Made by a program: the position numbers and the translations under genes | The notes under the pieces: generated by a model | Seen by the model: only the letters and a program-made list of their open reading frames with translations | The model's database searches: none | Told to the model about the DNA's origin: nothing | From: Phascolarctos cinereus | Taxonomy: Eukaryota; Chordata; Mammalia; Diprotodontia; Phascolarctidae | DNA length: 64,000 nt | Assembly (NCBI RefSeq): GCF_002099425.1 | Contig: NW_018344331.1 | Span: forward strand, 558,001 to 622,000 | Reading direction: 5' to 3' | Shown here: positions 1-29,552 of the stretch, in pieces | Position numbering within the stretch: position 1 is the first letter of the stretch | Layout: the number at the start of each line of letters is the position of its first letter

Positions 1-82
1 TCAAGTGTCTGAGGTCAAATTTGAACTCAGGACCTCCTGACTCCAAGGCTGGAGCTCTATCTACTGCGCCACCTAGCTGCCC
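1..82 (-). mobile_element. tRNA-derived marsupial SINE (WSINE1/SINE1-like), cut by window edge
   Basis: Read on the minus strand it starts GGGGCAGCTAGGTGGCGCAG and continues into a pol III B-box-like GAGTTCAAAT. The same consensus recurs at least seven more times in the window. It lies in COPA intron 2; its 3' part is beyond the window edge. Confidence 0.85.
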
Positions 83-92
83 CTCAAAGTGT

Positions 93-3617
<3,525 letters not shown>

Positions 3618-3844
3618 CTTTGTCCGCCCTAGCCCAGGCTCCGGCGGCGGCCCAAATTGCAGCCTGTCTTGCCCCGGTCTCCTCCACGTCAGCACCGCCC
3701 CACAGCCGCAGCCGGAAGCGCGCTACGCCTAACGCACTTCCGCCTGCAGGCCACAGAGACTGCAGTGGAGCGGCCTAGAGAGGCCTCTGTCAGGCTGGAG
3801 GGGGCAGGAGGGGGCAGGAGGCGGAAGCTGCCCGGAGAGGCAAG
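3618..3844. promoter_or_regulatory. Bidirectional promoter shared by COPA and NCSTN
   Basis: Only 227 bp separate the COPA ATG (complement 3615-3617) and the NCSTN ATG (3845-3847). The interval has two facing ETS/GABP-like sites, CCGGAAG at 3712-3718 and CACTTCCG at 3735-3742, and CCACGTCA at 3684-3691 (complement TGACGTGG, the ATF6/XBP1 UPRE core). No TATA box is seen. ETS pairs in a TATA-less CpG island are typical of bidirectional housekeeping promoters. Actual start sites cannot be set from sequence. Confidence 0.85.
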
Positions 3845-19243
<15,399 letters not shown>

Positions 19244-19580
19244 GGCTTCGAGACAAGTCCCTCCCTGCCAATTCCCCAAATCCTTTCCTGGATGGCCAGT
19301 CTCCTTCCAGGGCACAAACCACTAGGTCGACACTGGAAACTACCCTGGCCCAGGTCAGACTGAGACTGATGGGCAGGAGCGGAACTGTCCTACACAAGAG
19401 ACAGACAAGCAGACAAATATTACCTCCCTTTTCTTCCTTCTCCTTTCTTCCTTTCCCCCTTCCCCATTCTGGAATTACAAAAGGAGGTTACCATCTCCTG
19501 CAACTTTCCTTTTTTGCTCCCTGCCTTTCCTTCCTTTCCTGTCCTCACCCTTCTCCCTTACCCACCCCTCCCCTACCAGG

Positions 19581-19586
19581 AATAAA
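19581..19586 (+). terminator. NCSTN: Proximal poly(A) signal of NCSTN (AATAAA)
   Basis: Canonical AATAAA 338 nt after the stop codon, in a pyrimidine-rich 3'UTR. Would give a short 3'UTR. Confidence 0.5.
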
Positions 19587-19844
19587 AGGAGGGGTAGAGT
19601 GAAGGGAGGGAATTCTTGCATTGAATTATGTGGTTCTCCTCAGCTAGGATGGAAAGAAACCTTTGTGGGCTGAGCTTGATGCCTCTTTCCTGGTGTACTT
19701 CTTCCCAGCCCCTAGATGGCAAATCTGGGGTTGGAGTGCCACAGGGTGGGGGTTCCCTCTTTGACCAGTGGTGGTCAATTGTATTTTTTTCTTAAATTGT
19801 AATCTTTTGTTGTTGGTTTTGTACATATATAAATAGTCAATTTC

Positions 19845-19850
19845 ATTAAA
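19845..19850 (+). terminator. NCSTN: Distal poly(A) signal of NCSTN (ATTAAA)
   Basis: ATTAAA about 600 nt after the stop, followed by GTAGCCTGTACTTTATTC, a U/GU-rich downstream element. Cleavage expected near 19866. The 3'UTR is therefore 19244 to about 19866. Confidence 0.7.
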
Positions 19851-20206
19851 ACAGATTATCCCATGTAGCCTGTACTTTATTCTTTCAGGCCCCCTTCTTC
19901 AGTGAGGTTGAGGAAATGATTTAAGAAACCTGAGACTTTCCTGTTGGTGACCCCGCTGTTTCCTGTTCTCTGGGTCTCTGAAGAGTCCCTAGGAATAGGC
20001 TTTTGAGCAAAGAACAGGTGGAAAGGATGGAAGTTTGGGAAGAGGGAGGAAACTATGACCTCTTGCCTTGGATGCTCATGAAACCTCTTTCTTCTTGGTT
20101 GCCCCACCTCATTTCCAGTCATTCAGTCGTTTGGACTGATGGAAAGGCAAGATTCTAGAAGAGTGCAGAGCTGGCTCTGGCATTGCACCGAGGTTGGCTC
20201 AGGGAG

Positions 20207-20442
20207 GAAGCTAGGTGGCGCCATTGTGCACTGGGGATAAGACTCAGCTTGAGTCTGGCCTCAGATACTTAGTAGCTGGGTGACCCAGGGCATATCACTT
20301 AATCCTGTTTACCTTAATCCAGTGGAGAAGGAAATGGCGAGCTACTACAATGTCTTTGCCAAAAAAACCCCCACGGACAGCATTGGTGTGCTGTGGTCCA
20401 CAGGGTCACGAAGAGTCAGGCATGACTAATCAACAACAAGAA
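20207..20442 (+). mobile_element. MAR1-type marsupial SINE
   Basis: Head AAGCTAGGTGGCGCCATTGT, middle GGAGAAGGAAATGGCGAGCT, tail GGTCACGAAGAGTCAGGCAT then ATCAACAACAAG. Between NCSTN and NHLH1. From 20443 to 21615 no repeat or gene is recognised. Confidence 0.8.
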
Positions 20443-21619
20443 GGAGGGAGGGAAGGAGAGATGAGGAAGCTTGTCTTTATCCATTCCCACATCACTGGTC
20501 GAGTGGGCATTGCTGATATGAAGCTAAAGCTGATAGAGTAAGAGAGGGATAGTATATCCTCACCACAAACCTAAGAACTACTCATTAGCTGTGCCCAAGG
20601 CTATTTGTTCTCTCTGGTGAGAAAACTCATCACCACCACCTCATGTCCCTTGGGTAGGGGAGCATATTTGGGGGCTGGGAAATATTGGGTATCCTGCTGC
20701 TTCTCCCCACCCCCTTCCCAGCTTTGTACTGAGAAAGCTGCGTGCTGGCGGGAGATGCACACAGCTGCCTCCATCATCTGGGCCAGTTCTGCGCCTCCCT
20801 TGGCCAACAGGTCTCCCAGTGGATGGAGCAATAAGCTCCCTCATCCTGCTGGCAGCCTCAGGGAGCAGGGGAGCAGTTGGGTGCCAGCAAAGGGTGTTGG
20901 GCCCTCAATGGAGAGGACAAGTTTCATTCACACCTTGGTGGGAGGGGGCATGGACACTCAAATGATCCACTAAAACCTCACCAGCACTTTCAACCTTCCC
21001 AGATCTTTTTCCCAGTCCTGCCTCAGATCTAAAGAGAAAAGTGAATCTTTTTCATCTTGGTCTTAGTCCTCATACCATCCCCTTCCCCTCCAAAAAAAAA
21101 GCCCTGGCTTGTAGGAACCAAAGCTGTCATCTTGTCCAGCTCCTTGGATGGACAAAATGTGGACAGATTAGGAAAGAGGTGGGCAGATACTTCCCAGGAA
21201 GGGAGATCACTCAACCTCTTTTGATCCTCTATTCCAGAGCTTGCTAATCAGTGTCTTCTAAGGTCTAATCTCCCTCCCTCCAGTTGCCATTTGCTTTCTG
21301 GGCTTTACCTCTCCCGACCTGCTGAGGGCAGCTCCTTTCTCCACCAAAGAAATGGGATGGGTAATTCCATTACCAACCTGACAAATTTCAGCCCATCCAC
21401 TCCTCAGTCCTCCTTTCTCTCCAGTTTACCCATCTAGCTCCTAACTTTTCACATCTCTCCCACTTCTGGGTAATCTGAATTTTTGAGCCTAAAAAAGAAG
21501 TCCAGCGACCCTGTCCCCAGACTCCAAGGGGAGGTATTTTTAGTTGGAGAAGCATTATTTCGGTAGCTCCCCAAACTGTCTCTATCCTACTCCATGGCTC
21601 CATTGATCTGGTGTTTTTG

Positions 21620-21780
21620 ATTAATTGGAACTGGAAGAAATCTCAGGGATAATTTAATCCAGCCGTGTTATTTTACAGATGAGGGAACTGATGCCTAGAG
21701 AGTGAAGTGATTTGTAAAAGTCATAGCATTAAAACCCATGACTTTGAGGAATACAGATTCCCAATGCTCTTTCCATGGGG
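21620..21780 (-). mobile_element. THER1/MIR-type SINE
   Basis: GGAACTGGAAGAAATCTCAG, TTTTACAGATGAGGGAACTG and CCCAATGCTCTTTCC follow the complement of the MIR/THER1 consensus. Confidence 0.6.
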
Positions 21781-21854
21781 TCAGAGCTGCACCTCATATT
21801 TAGCATGTGCTAAGTGTCAGATGAGTCACTTTGTTCTGTCAGGGAAGGCTTCCC

Positions 21855-22075
21855 AATCACAACTCACATTTCTGTAGCACTTTAAGCTTTACAAAGCTCT
21901 TTCCTTACAACAGCCCAGTGAGATGGGTAATTGTCAGCATTCCTGTTTCCATTTTACACATAAGGAAACTAAGGCCCCGAAAAGTTGTGAATTCATCGTT
22001 GTTGCACAGCTGGTCAAGAGTCCACTGTGGGATTGGAACCCGGATCTAACTCCAGTTCCAGCACTTTTTGGCTGC
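21855..22075 (-). mobile_element. MIR-type SINE
   Basis: AGCACTTTAAGCTTTACAAA, ACAACAGCCCAGTGAGATGG, AAGGAAACTAAGGCCCCGAA and TGGGATTGGAACCCGGATCT in MIR complement order. The next 850 bp show nothing recognisable. Confidence 0.7.
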
Positions 22076-22929
22076 TTCAGAGGAAGCAACAGGAAAAATT
22101 CACTGAACTAGGTTCAGTAAACATACCTCTTCTGTGTGTATAGCTCACACCCTTGATTCCTGTACCTCAAACTTTTCTGGACAGGGAGGAAGGTGTCTCA
22201 TGTGGCAAAGCTGAGCTGGGGCTTAGATTTCTGCTAGGGCTACCATTGTTCTCTGACCCAGCATCAAACAGTGGGAAAGGGAGAGGAGGAAAGCAGAATA
22301 GATAGAAGAAACTCAGGTAAGGAATTTTGTTGTGATTGGTCATGGGAGGTGGGATCTGAGAGTTGGGGCAATCTTGAGAAGCCACCCATTGCTCCTGCTT
22401 TCCAGCCAAGGTTAGAAGTGGGACCAACCATGGCAGCACCAATTATACATCTTGTGCTTGGGTCCCACATCCCTGCCCAATCCTGGCCCTAAATGAAGCC
22501 CTGCTTAGCTACAAGATCAGAAATTGATTACTGAACTCCCAAGCTCAGTAGTGTCAGAACTCCCATACCCATCCTGTGAACTCTAACCCAGTGAGAACCA
22601 GGAGCTAGAGGACAGTGATTTGAGGAAGACCCCCAAGAGGTTCCCAGAGAAGCAGTTTCATTGAGATGATGCAACTGTAAGTGAGTGTTACCTAACCCCT
22701 GGCTCAGGTAAACAGGAGCTCAGGGACTGAGAGCTGTGGACTCAAGGGTCCTTCAGTCTGCCCCCTAACCTCACCCTGTCCTGTTCTTGTTCACTCACTT
22801 GACCAGCTCTGCCAACCTATGCCCCCCTGCTTACTTTGTTCTGCTTTCTCCTGTGAAGCCCACTGTCCCCAGAATATATCTTGGGTTCAGGATGCAGCAA
22901 GTGGTTGTAATTATAAGGCTTGTTGGCAA

Positions 22930-23680
22930 GAGGAAACTGTTAGGAGCAACTGAGGAAGAGAGAGGAGAAATAGATGAGGGAAACTGAGGGAGGAACTGAG
23001 AGGAGAAATAGATGAGGGAAACTGAGGGAGAAACTGAGAGGGGTCAAATTGAAGGAGAAAGGAGAAAATGAAAGTGAGAAACTGAAGAAGAGCAGGGTAG
23101 AGACAGGAGAAGAGAGTCCATAAGTGCTAGGAGAGAAGGGCCTGGAGGGGAGAGGGCCAGGCGTGGCCATGAGGAGAGCAGGCACAGAGCTGCTGGTGAC
23201 AGATGGATGGACACAAAGACGGGGACTGTGGGGAAGACAGATGGATGGGGGAGGGAAGAAGATGGGGGTGGGGTAGGAGTTGGGGGGGGAGGTTGGAGTC
23301 CATAATGAGATTGGAGCTGGGCTCTGAGTTAGGGGGAGGGAGGTGAGTGGGTAGGGTTGCCTGGAGAGACAAAGGCAGCAAGGTGGTGGTGGTGGTGGGG
23401 AGGCAGGGCCATGGGTTAGGGAGGGCTTGGGGGCTGAGCAATGAAAAGGGCTGGGGTGGGGTGGGGGGATCTAGGCCCGGCTGGCGGCAGAGGGAGTGAC
23501 AGATTGTGTGGTTAGTGTGAGTGGAGACCCGCTGTCACCTCTCAGAGACACGGAGATAGAGAGACATGCAGAAAGAGAGAGTGAGAGAGAAGGGTGAAGA
23601 GAAACAGGGAGAGAGAAAGACAGGAAGACGAGCCAGAACAGAGAAACAGAGATGAATAGAGACAGAGACAGAGACGGAAC
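22930..23680. repeat. Purine-rich low-complexity tract with a 38-bp tandem duplication
   Basis: Almost all A/G on the plus strand, with AGGAGAAATAGATGAGGGAA starting at 22963 and again at 23001 (period 38). Further (GAGA) and (ACAGAG) runs occupy 23545-23680. No coding signal. Confidence 0.7.
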
Positions 23681-23699
23681 GAGAGCCCAGAACTGCTGT

Positions 23700-24050
23700 C
23701 ACCTTCCAGAGACACAACTGCCCTTGGGTCCTCTTGCCTTCTATCCCAATGCCCAGGCCCCTTCGCCTCCTTCCTTCCCTGTCTTGTAAAATAACAGTCT
23801 AACCAGCCAGCTCCTGGGCAGGGTCAGGCAGTGCGGAATATGGAGGGTTAACTCCGTCTGCTGTCCCTGCCAGCCGCAGGCCCGGCTGGGTCCCCAGGGC
23901 TCCCCACATATGTCACACCCTCTCCTGCCAAACCCAATGCTTCCCAGCTCCTTCAGGCCACCCCCTCCCCCACCCAGCCCAGAGGCCTGGGCTCCTGCTC
24001 CACCCTACCCTCCCTGCCCTGCCCCCCCCAACCTCTGCACCCAATAACTT
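23700..24050. other. GC-rich unique stretch, possible regulatory DNA
   Basis: No repeat match. Contains GGAATATGGAGGGTTAACTC, CCCCACATATGTCACACCC (an E-box, CATATG) and C-rich runs. It lies between a purine tract and old MIRs, about 3.6 kb upstream of the inferred NHLH1 start. Function is a guess. Confidence 0.25.
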
Positions 24051-24059
24051 CTCTCCCTC

Positions 24060-24185
24060 ATTATCCCTCCTTTTAGGGTTGTTGTGAGGTTAAAATGAAG
24101 TAATGAGTGTGAAAGTGCATTGGAAAGTGAAAGATCTATATACAAATACAAAAGAGAAATAACAATGATAATAATCTATAATATC
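24060..24185 (+). mobile_element. MIR 3' fragment
   Basis: TTAGGGTTGTTGTGAGGTTA and AAAATGAAGTAATGAGTGTG match the MIR 3' part. Confidence 0.45.
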
Positions 24186-24689
24186 AATAATAATTTTCCC
24201 ACCTGGATCCCAGCCCCTGCTCCTACAGCTCACACCTCTATGCTCACCCTGTAGCTCCTGGAACTGTCCTAACAACTAGCTGAGAATTCTCTCCTGTAAG
24301 GAATGGAGGTGGAGGGTGGCAGAGATTGGATGTTGACCTCAGATTTAGCCAGGGCCCTGAACTGTCTCTCCCTCCCTCCCCTCCCCCTCCCCAAGCCTGC
24401 CAGATAGGGTTAGGAACCCAGAATTCTGACTCAGCTCCAGAGTCTGAGCTGTCCAGGGTGATTGTGATTCCTGCCTGGTGTCCCTGAGATGTTAGTGGGT
24501 GGGGAGGGGGTGTGTATGAGGCAATAGCAGTGTATTACAAAAGAGAGTGATGGGAATTCAATCACCCAGTGTTAGGGTGGGGCCTCAGAGTCCTTGTCCA
24601 GAGTCAAGGAAACAGCTGAAAGGCAAAAGAGACACCAGGTCTCACATATATGCCCTCAGCTGCCTTCTTCCTTCAGGCCTGTTTAGGCA

Positions 24690-24905
24690 CAATTTGATCT
24701 GGATTCATAGAATGATAGAGTTGAAAGGAGCTTTGGAGGTCATTTAATCTAGGTCCTTCATTTTAAAGGTGAATAAACTAAGGCCCAGAGAAGAGGCTTA
24801 AGCGTTCAAGGGTCAGTCCATAAGATAGAGTAGTAGAGCTAATATTTAAACCCAGGCCTTCTAACTCTACCCAATGCTCCTTCCACCATACTCCATTCCC
24901 TTCAT
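24690..24905 (-). mobile_element. THER1/MIR-type SINE
   Basis: CATAGAATGATAGAGTTGAA, AGGCCCAGAGAAGAGGCTTA and CAATGCTCCTTCCACCATAC in order. A second scrap of the same type, GGAGAAACTGAGGTCCAGAG, follows at 24905-25010. Confidence 0.65.
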
Positions 24906-25009
24906 AAGATCATTAGACTTTACTAATGGAGAAACTGAGGTCCAGAGAAGTAATATTCCCAAGGTCACAAAGAGACTGGGGTTTAGTCCTCCCTGACCTT
25001 CTAAAGAAC

Positions 25010-25190
25010 ACTAGACATGGAATCAGAGGGTCTGGGTTTGAATTCTAGCTCTGATACTAATTACCTGTGTGGTGTCGGGCAGGTCACCTGGCCTCTCTAA
25101 ACCAGGGTTTCTCCATTAAAAAAAAAAAAGAGGGAGTTGGAGTTAATGACCTCTAAGGTCCTTTTCCAGCACTTCTATTGAACTTCTAAT
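25010..25190 (+). mobile_element. MIR-type SINE
   Basis: GGAATCAGAGGGTCTGGGTT, GAATTCTAGCTCTGATACTA and TAATGACCTCTAAGGTCCTT in MIR/THER order. Next, 25190-25640 is CT-rich with no feature. Confidence 0.6.
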
Positions 25191-25669
25191 GAACTCTTTC
25201 TTTCTGTTTCTTATGGTATAAAATCTCCTCTGTGTCTCTATTTCCCTTGGTGTCTCACCCTCTTATAGCTCTTCATTTCTCCATTTTGTTGATAGTCATT
25301 ATGACTTTCCTTAGATGTTTTTGTGATTCTATCTCCCCAATATGTCTCCTCTCCCCCAGAACCATGTCTAGTCATAACTCTTAATCATCTCCCCATCTCT
25401 GTGAGTCTCAGTGCCTCAATACCCTTTCTGTGCCTTGCTCAGATGCATGTCTCCCTTATACTCTTTGTCCCATTTCTTGGTGATTCCTCCAAGTCACTGT
25501 CTCCCCATTTCCCTTGTTTCTCCTGCATCTGTCTCCCCATCTTTCCACTTGTCTGTATCTCCCTCCAGGCCTCTGTCTCCCTGAGACTTTCTCTGTATGT
25601 CTCTCAAGTCTCTGTGTCTCCTTGTATCTTGGGAGCGCATTGGGGTGAGGGGGAGTGCTGTTATTGCTG

Positions 25670-25885
25670 GGGGCTCATTAGGTGGAGATTGGTTTTTAAT
25701 CAGCGCCATGGCAATGATGATGCAAGAACTGAGCTGCCACCTGATCCCCTGCCCCCCTCCTTCTTCTCCCCCCTCTCTGAGCCTCTTCTCCCCTCCAGCT
25801 CAGCCCATCTGCTGGGGCCTGGGCACCTGTCTGGGCCTGCCCAGGTGGGAGCTGGCACTGCCCAGCTGGGGGGTGGAGAGGGAGG
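25670..25885. promoter_or_regulatory. Candidate NHLH1 upstream enhancer with five E-boxes
   Basis: Non-repetitive. CANNTG sites: CACCTG 25738-25743, CATCTG 25806-25811, CACCTG 25824-25829, CAGGTG 25842-25847, CAGCTG 25863-25868. Homeodomain/SOX-like sequence lies just left (TTTTTAATCAGCGCCATGGC, AATGATGATGCAA). About 1.8 kb upstream of the inferred NHLH1 start. Enhancer role is inference from motif density. Confidence 0.4.
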
Positions 25886-26569
25886 AAGTCTGTGGAAGAA
25901 AGACCAGGGAACACCTCCAGTAAACTGAACTCATATATAGTCTACCTCTATCCTCAACCTGGAGAGAATCCAGGAAGGCTGATTAGGGAGTGGGAAGCCA
26001 GCCCTTGAGTGTAGTTTAGGAAGAAGGGCATCAAAGGCTGGATGTGGTCCCCTTCATTGTGTCCTTTTACACCTTCCCCAAGTAATCCAGTGGGGAAATC
26101 GAGGCCCAGTTTTTTCAGAGCCTGTCTCCCTCTCCCATCCAGATACCACCCAACTTCCCATCCTAACACACTAGGCTTCCTAAGAACTTTTGCTCCTAGA
26201 CTGGTCTGGGCTGTACTGCCCTACATACATCCCTGCCTGCTCCCCAATCCCCTGTCTCCCCATCCTCCAGCAACCTGCTGAATGTTATTCATTCGACCAA
26301 GGATGCATGTATGCATGTGCATGTAATTATGGTTGGTTAATGGGTAAGGAGTGAGAAAGAAGTAAGGAGGGCAGGGTTAACATCTTCAATGTTGTCCAGA
26401 CCCTTGGTTTGCTATGAATGTTCAGGAAATGTTTGTTGAGAAAGACATTTGAAAGCTGAGCTGGTGAGGAAAAACCAGACCCCCAGCTCCAATCCTGGAG
26501 TTCCCTCTATCCTAAGCTCTGCTGGAATACCCCATGACCATCTATCCGAGGACTAAGCATGGGACTGAA

Positions 26570-26660
26570 GCTTCTCACTCAATTGGACATAATGGATATG
26601 TATTTGCTTGTAATTTTGCATCTTGTTTTCATATTACTCGAATGTACCCAAAACATTAGC
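26570..26660. other. AT-rich island with homeodomain-like sites in GC-rich flank
   Basis: TAATGGATATGTATTTGCTT and GTAATTTTGCATCTTG stand out in otherwise CT-rich unique DNA 1 kb upstream of the inferred NHLH1 promoter. No repeat recognised. Confidence 0.2.
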
Positions 26661-27590
26661 CACTCCCCCCTGCCCCAACTCTGCCCCTTTTCCCCAGTGT
26701 TACCCCCGTCCCTCTAGCTCAGAATCCCCCAGAATCTGCCTCTTTTCCAAAGTGTGTCCCCCAGCCTTCGTGCCTCCAATCCTCATGCCTTTCTTTTAGA
26801 GTGGCCCCCTACCCACAATGGGATAGGTTGGATTTCCCAGCTTAGATAAAGTGACTAGGCTCTGGGTTGGGTGAATGGCCTTTTGCTCCTGCCCTTTCCT
26901 TGCTGGAGGAGGTAAGGAGTCGTGAGATGGACTTGCTATGTACTGGAAGCAATAACCACTAACAGACAGAGGGAGAAGAGTGGGCTAAATGCTGGTCAAG
27001 GATTGGCAAGGAGTCAAGGTTTTGGGGAAGGAAAGAGAAAAGAATAGAGAATCAGAATTACTGGGTCCCCTTCCAGGGTTTATTATGGTTCAAGTCCACC
27101 ATGCTCACTCAAGGATCTGTTCTCCCAACTGTACCATTGGGGCACCTCCGTCATTCAGAGGAAGAGAGTGGGAGCAATGCCCAAAAAATAGCCAAAGTCA
27201 GAAGAATGTCCATAGACAATGTTGCCAAGTCAATATCCTGAACTCAGAGTGGGATGCTGATTGAGTCCCCACCTGCCATAGTTCCTGGGGTGTCTCTGTC
27301 CTCTCTCACCTCTGGTATAGGAAACTGTGAGGGTTCATCTGCAATCCTGCCCCTGGCTCTTCCCTTAGCCCTCACTGCCTCCCCCGCCGTCCCCCCGTCT
27401 CACCCTTTTCCTATCTCTCCATTTCTTCCTTATGAAATATGCATGGAGAACAGATGTCCCCCGCTCCCCATTCCCGCCCCACCCCCTCAGGGCCAGCCCC
27501 CTCCTTCAGTTCCCGGGGGGCTCAGTGGACTCTCCACCAATGACAGCTTAGTCTAGCTAGTTAATATTGATAATCTGGGTCCTGGGCTGG

Positions 27591-27656
27591 CCAATGGGAG
27601 GCTAGGGGTGTTCTGTGCATCACCATATATATACATAGGGCGGGCAGCCCAGGTGT
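27591..27656 (+). promoter_or_regulatory. NHLH1: Inferred NHLH1 core promoter (CCAAT and TATA)
   Basis: CCAAT at 27591-27595 and TATATATA at 27626-27633, spaced as in TATA promoters, predicting a start near 27656. The position about 3 kb before the coding exon agrees with the human gene, which has a non-coding first exon and one coding exon. Confidence 0.55.
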
Positions 27657-27678
27657 GTATGTATGCCTGTGTGTATGA

Positions 27679-27719
<41 letters not shown>

Positions 27720-28015
27720 GGAGTGGGTGTGTGAGCTGGTGTGTGGTTCCTAGATTGGGCTGAGCTCCTGTGCTTTCCCCTTACTTTTGTCCGCCTCCCC
27801 TTTCCCACGATATGTGTGCCACTCTTGCCTGCCTTGGTCCCCACAGGGCACTCCCCCACCATCCCCAAGCTCCCTAGGAGCTGGATTCAAACTTTACTGG
27901 GCACAGACGGATGAGCACGGTTCTGCCAGAGGAGCCAGGGGCCAGGTCAGCGCTGCCCCTCAGGGGGCCCCTGCCTGGCTGGCCAGCACTACCCCTTCCG
28001 GCGGGTCCTGTGTAG
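27656..28015 (+). other. NHLH1: Inferred NHLH1 non-coding exon 1
   Basis: From the predicted start to a good donor, CCTGTGTAG|GTAAAG at 28015/28016. The matching acceptor is CTTTTTTTTCTTCCAG|GATC at 30626/30627, giving an intron of about 2.6 kb. A (GT)n run lies within it. No transcript data, so boundaries are inference. Confidence 0.4.
27680..27716 (+). repeat. (GT)n microsatellite in the inferred NHLH1 5'UTR
   Basis: GCGTGTGTGTGT repeated to TGTGTACGG, about 17 units, beginning some 25 bp after the predicted start site. Confidence 0.85.
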
Positions 28016-29353
28016 GTAAAGGGGTGTGTTGGGGGTGGAGGGACTATTACTCCCACTCTGTCACAGTTCTCTTGGTGTCTCTCTGTAGCTCTTCTTTAAG
28101 AAGACTCAACTCTTGTTTTTCATCTTTATGTGTTTCTCCATCTCTCCGTCTTTGTCCTTGTTCCCTGGGTAGCTTGGGAGTTGAGATCAATGGAGTAGTG
28201 CAGCCCTCCCATTCACCATTGCTCTTCCTTGATGCTCAGAGCTTGGAGCTAAAAAAGCAGGAGCTGAGTTAGGGGTGAGCACTTGCTTGGGAACTGCTGC
28301 TTTCAGGACCCAAGCTAGAGCTAAGTCTAGGGGCTGGCTCTGGAGAAGGACTACTTGAATGGAACAGGAATAAGATTAGGACAGGCATGGAACACATAAA
28401 GGAAATGGAATTACAGAAGGAGAAGGAAGCATTTGGGAATGGCTTGGGTGTGGATGGGGGTGCAGGGCAAGATGGGGACATGATGGAGGGTTGGGATGGA
28501 GTGGGTTGGAGAAGATAGCTGTGTTAACAGGTCAGTCTCATACTCAGAGATTGCCGCCTGTGATTCCTTCTGCCCAGAGACAGCACACCCACACCTCCTC
28601 GTCCCCTCAGTCAGAGAAAAGCAGGTGAAGGACGATTAGCAGGACATTTTCATCGGGTCTGGGAGGGAGTAGAAAAGATGGGGTAACCCTAGGTGCTCTT
28701 GCTCCATCCTGTCCTGGCTTCAGGCAGAGGTCTGACAGAGGTGAAGCTGGACTGGGAGACCCTGATCCCTGTGAGGTCGTTCATCAACTCATGGGTGTCA
28801 GAGATAGGAGTGGATGGTGGGTATCTGGTGAGGGGTGGTGCTGATTATAGGGAAGTCTGTATGTGTATTTTCCCCTTGGCTCTGTTCCTTTTCTGGCTAC
28901 TGTAAAGTGTATTGGTTTTGAGTTTGAATTCCCTCCTACTCTACACATCCAAATTGCATTGGGTTTCTAGCCTCTTACCCTCAGGGGTAAGTAGAAGTGT
29001 TTTTCTGGGAAGGGGCTGGGTGCAGAGAGGGAAGACAGGGAGAGAACTCTGGCTTTTGGTGGGGGGCCTTTAACAATTTGGAGTAATAGGGAAGGCTCTA
29101 AGTTTATGTATCAAGTCTCTCCCCTCCCTCTTTCCCTAGCCCAAGTCTGAAGTCACCTAGGGCTAAATATGGAGCTTTCCATCAGCCTCTAGGCCATTTG
29201 ACCTTGGGGAGTCACCCTCAGTGCCAGGTAAATTGGAAAAACTGGAGGGGGAATAGTATGGGGAAAGGTTGGCTCTGAGAAAGGTGTGGGTGACTTTCCT
29301 GAGACAAGTAGGGACTTCTGGAGAAGTGGAGCTGTGCAGCATTGAGATTGGAT

Positions 29354-29354
<1 letters not shown>
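28016..29354 (+). other. NHLH1 intron, first half: no repeat or gene recognised
   Basis: Unique sequence of mixed composition. No splice-consistent coding exon or known mobile element seen by eye. Confidence 0.4.
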
Positions 29355-29412
<58 letters not shown>

Positions 29413-29445
29413 TGTGTGTGTGTGTGTGTGTCTGTCTGTCTGTCT
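29355..29445. repeat. Compound microsatellite (GA)n(TG)n(TCTG)n
   Basis: About 28 GA units, ten TG units and four TCTG units, in the NHLH1 intron. Confidence 0.95.
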
Positions 29446-29552
29446 CAGGGTGGGGGTGGGGTCCCAGTGGTCTTGGAGGGGCTTGTTGTAGGGGTGCTCA
29501 GCCTCAATAAATTTGCAGTCTCTCAATAGGTCTACTTAATTCATTCCACAAT

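Noticed and set aside
22930-23680. CRISPR-like or satellite array
   Set aside because: Only two copies of a 38-bp unit and otherwise irregular purine runs; no spacer pattern, and the genome is mammalian.
25323-25928. 201-codon plus-strand ORF upstream of NHLH1
   Set aside because: Low-complexity Ser/Leu/Pro translation of CT-rich DNA; no recognisable protein and no splice context. The DNA looks like a regulatory block instead.
27787-28272. 161-codon ORF over the inferred NHLH1 exon 1
   Set aside because: It crosses the predicted splice donor and resembles no protein.
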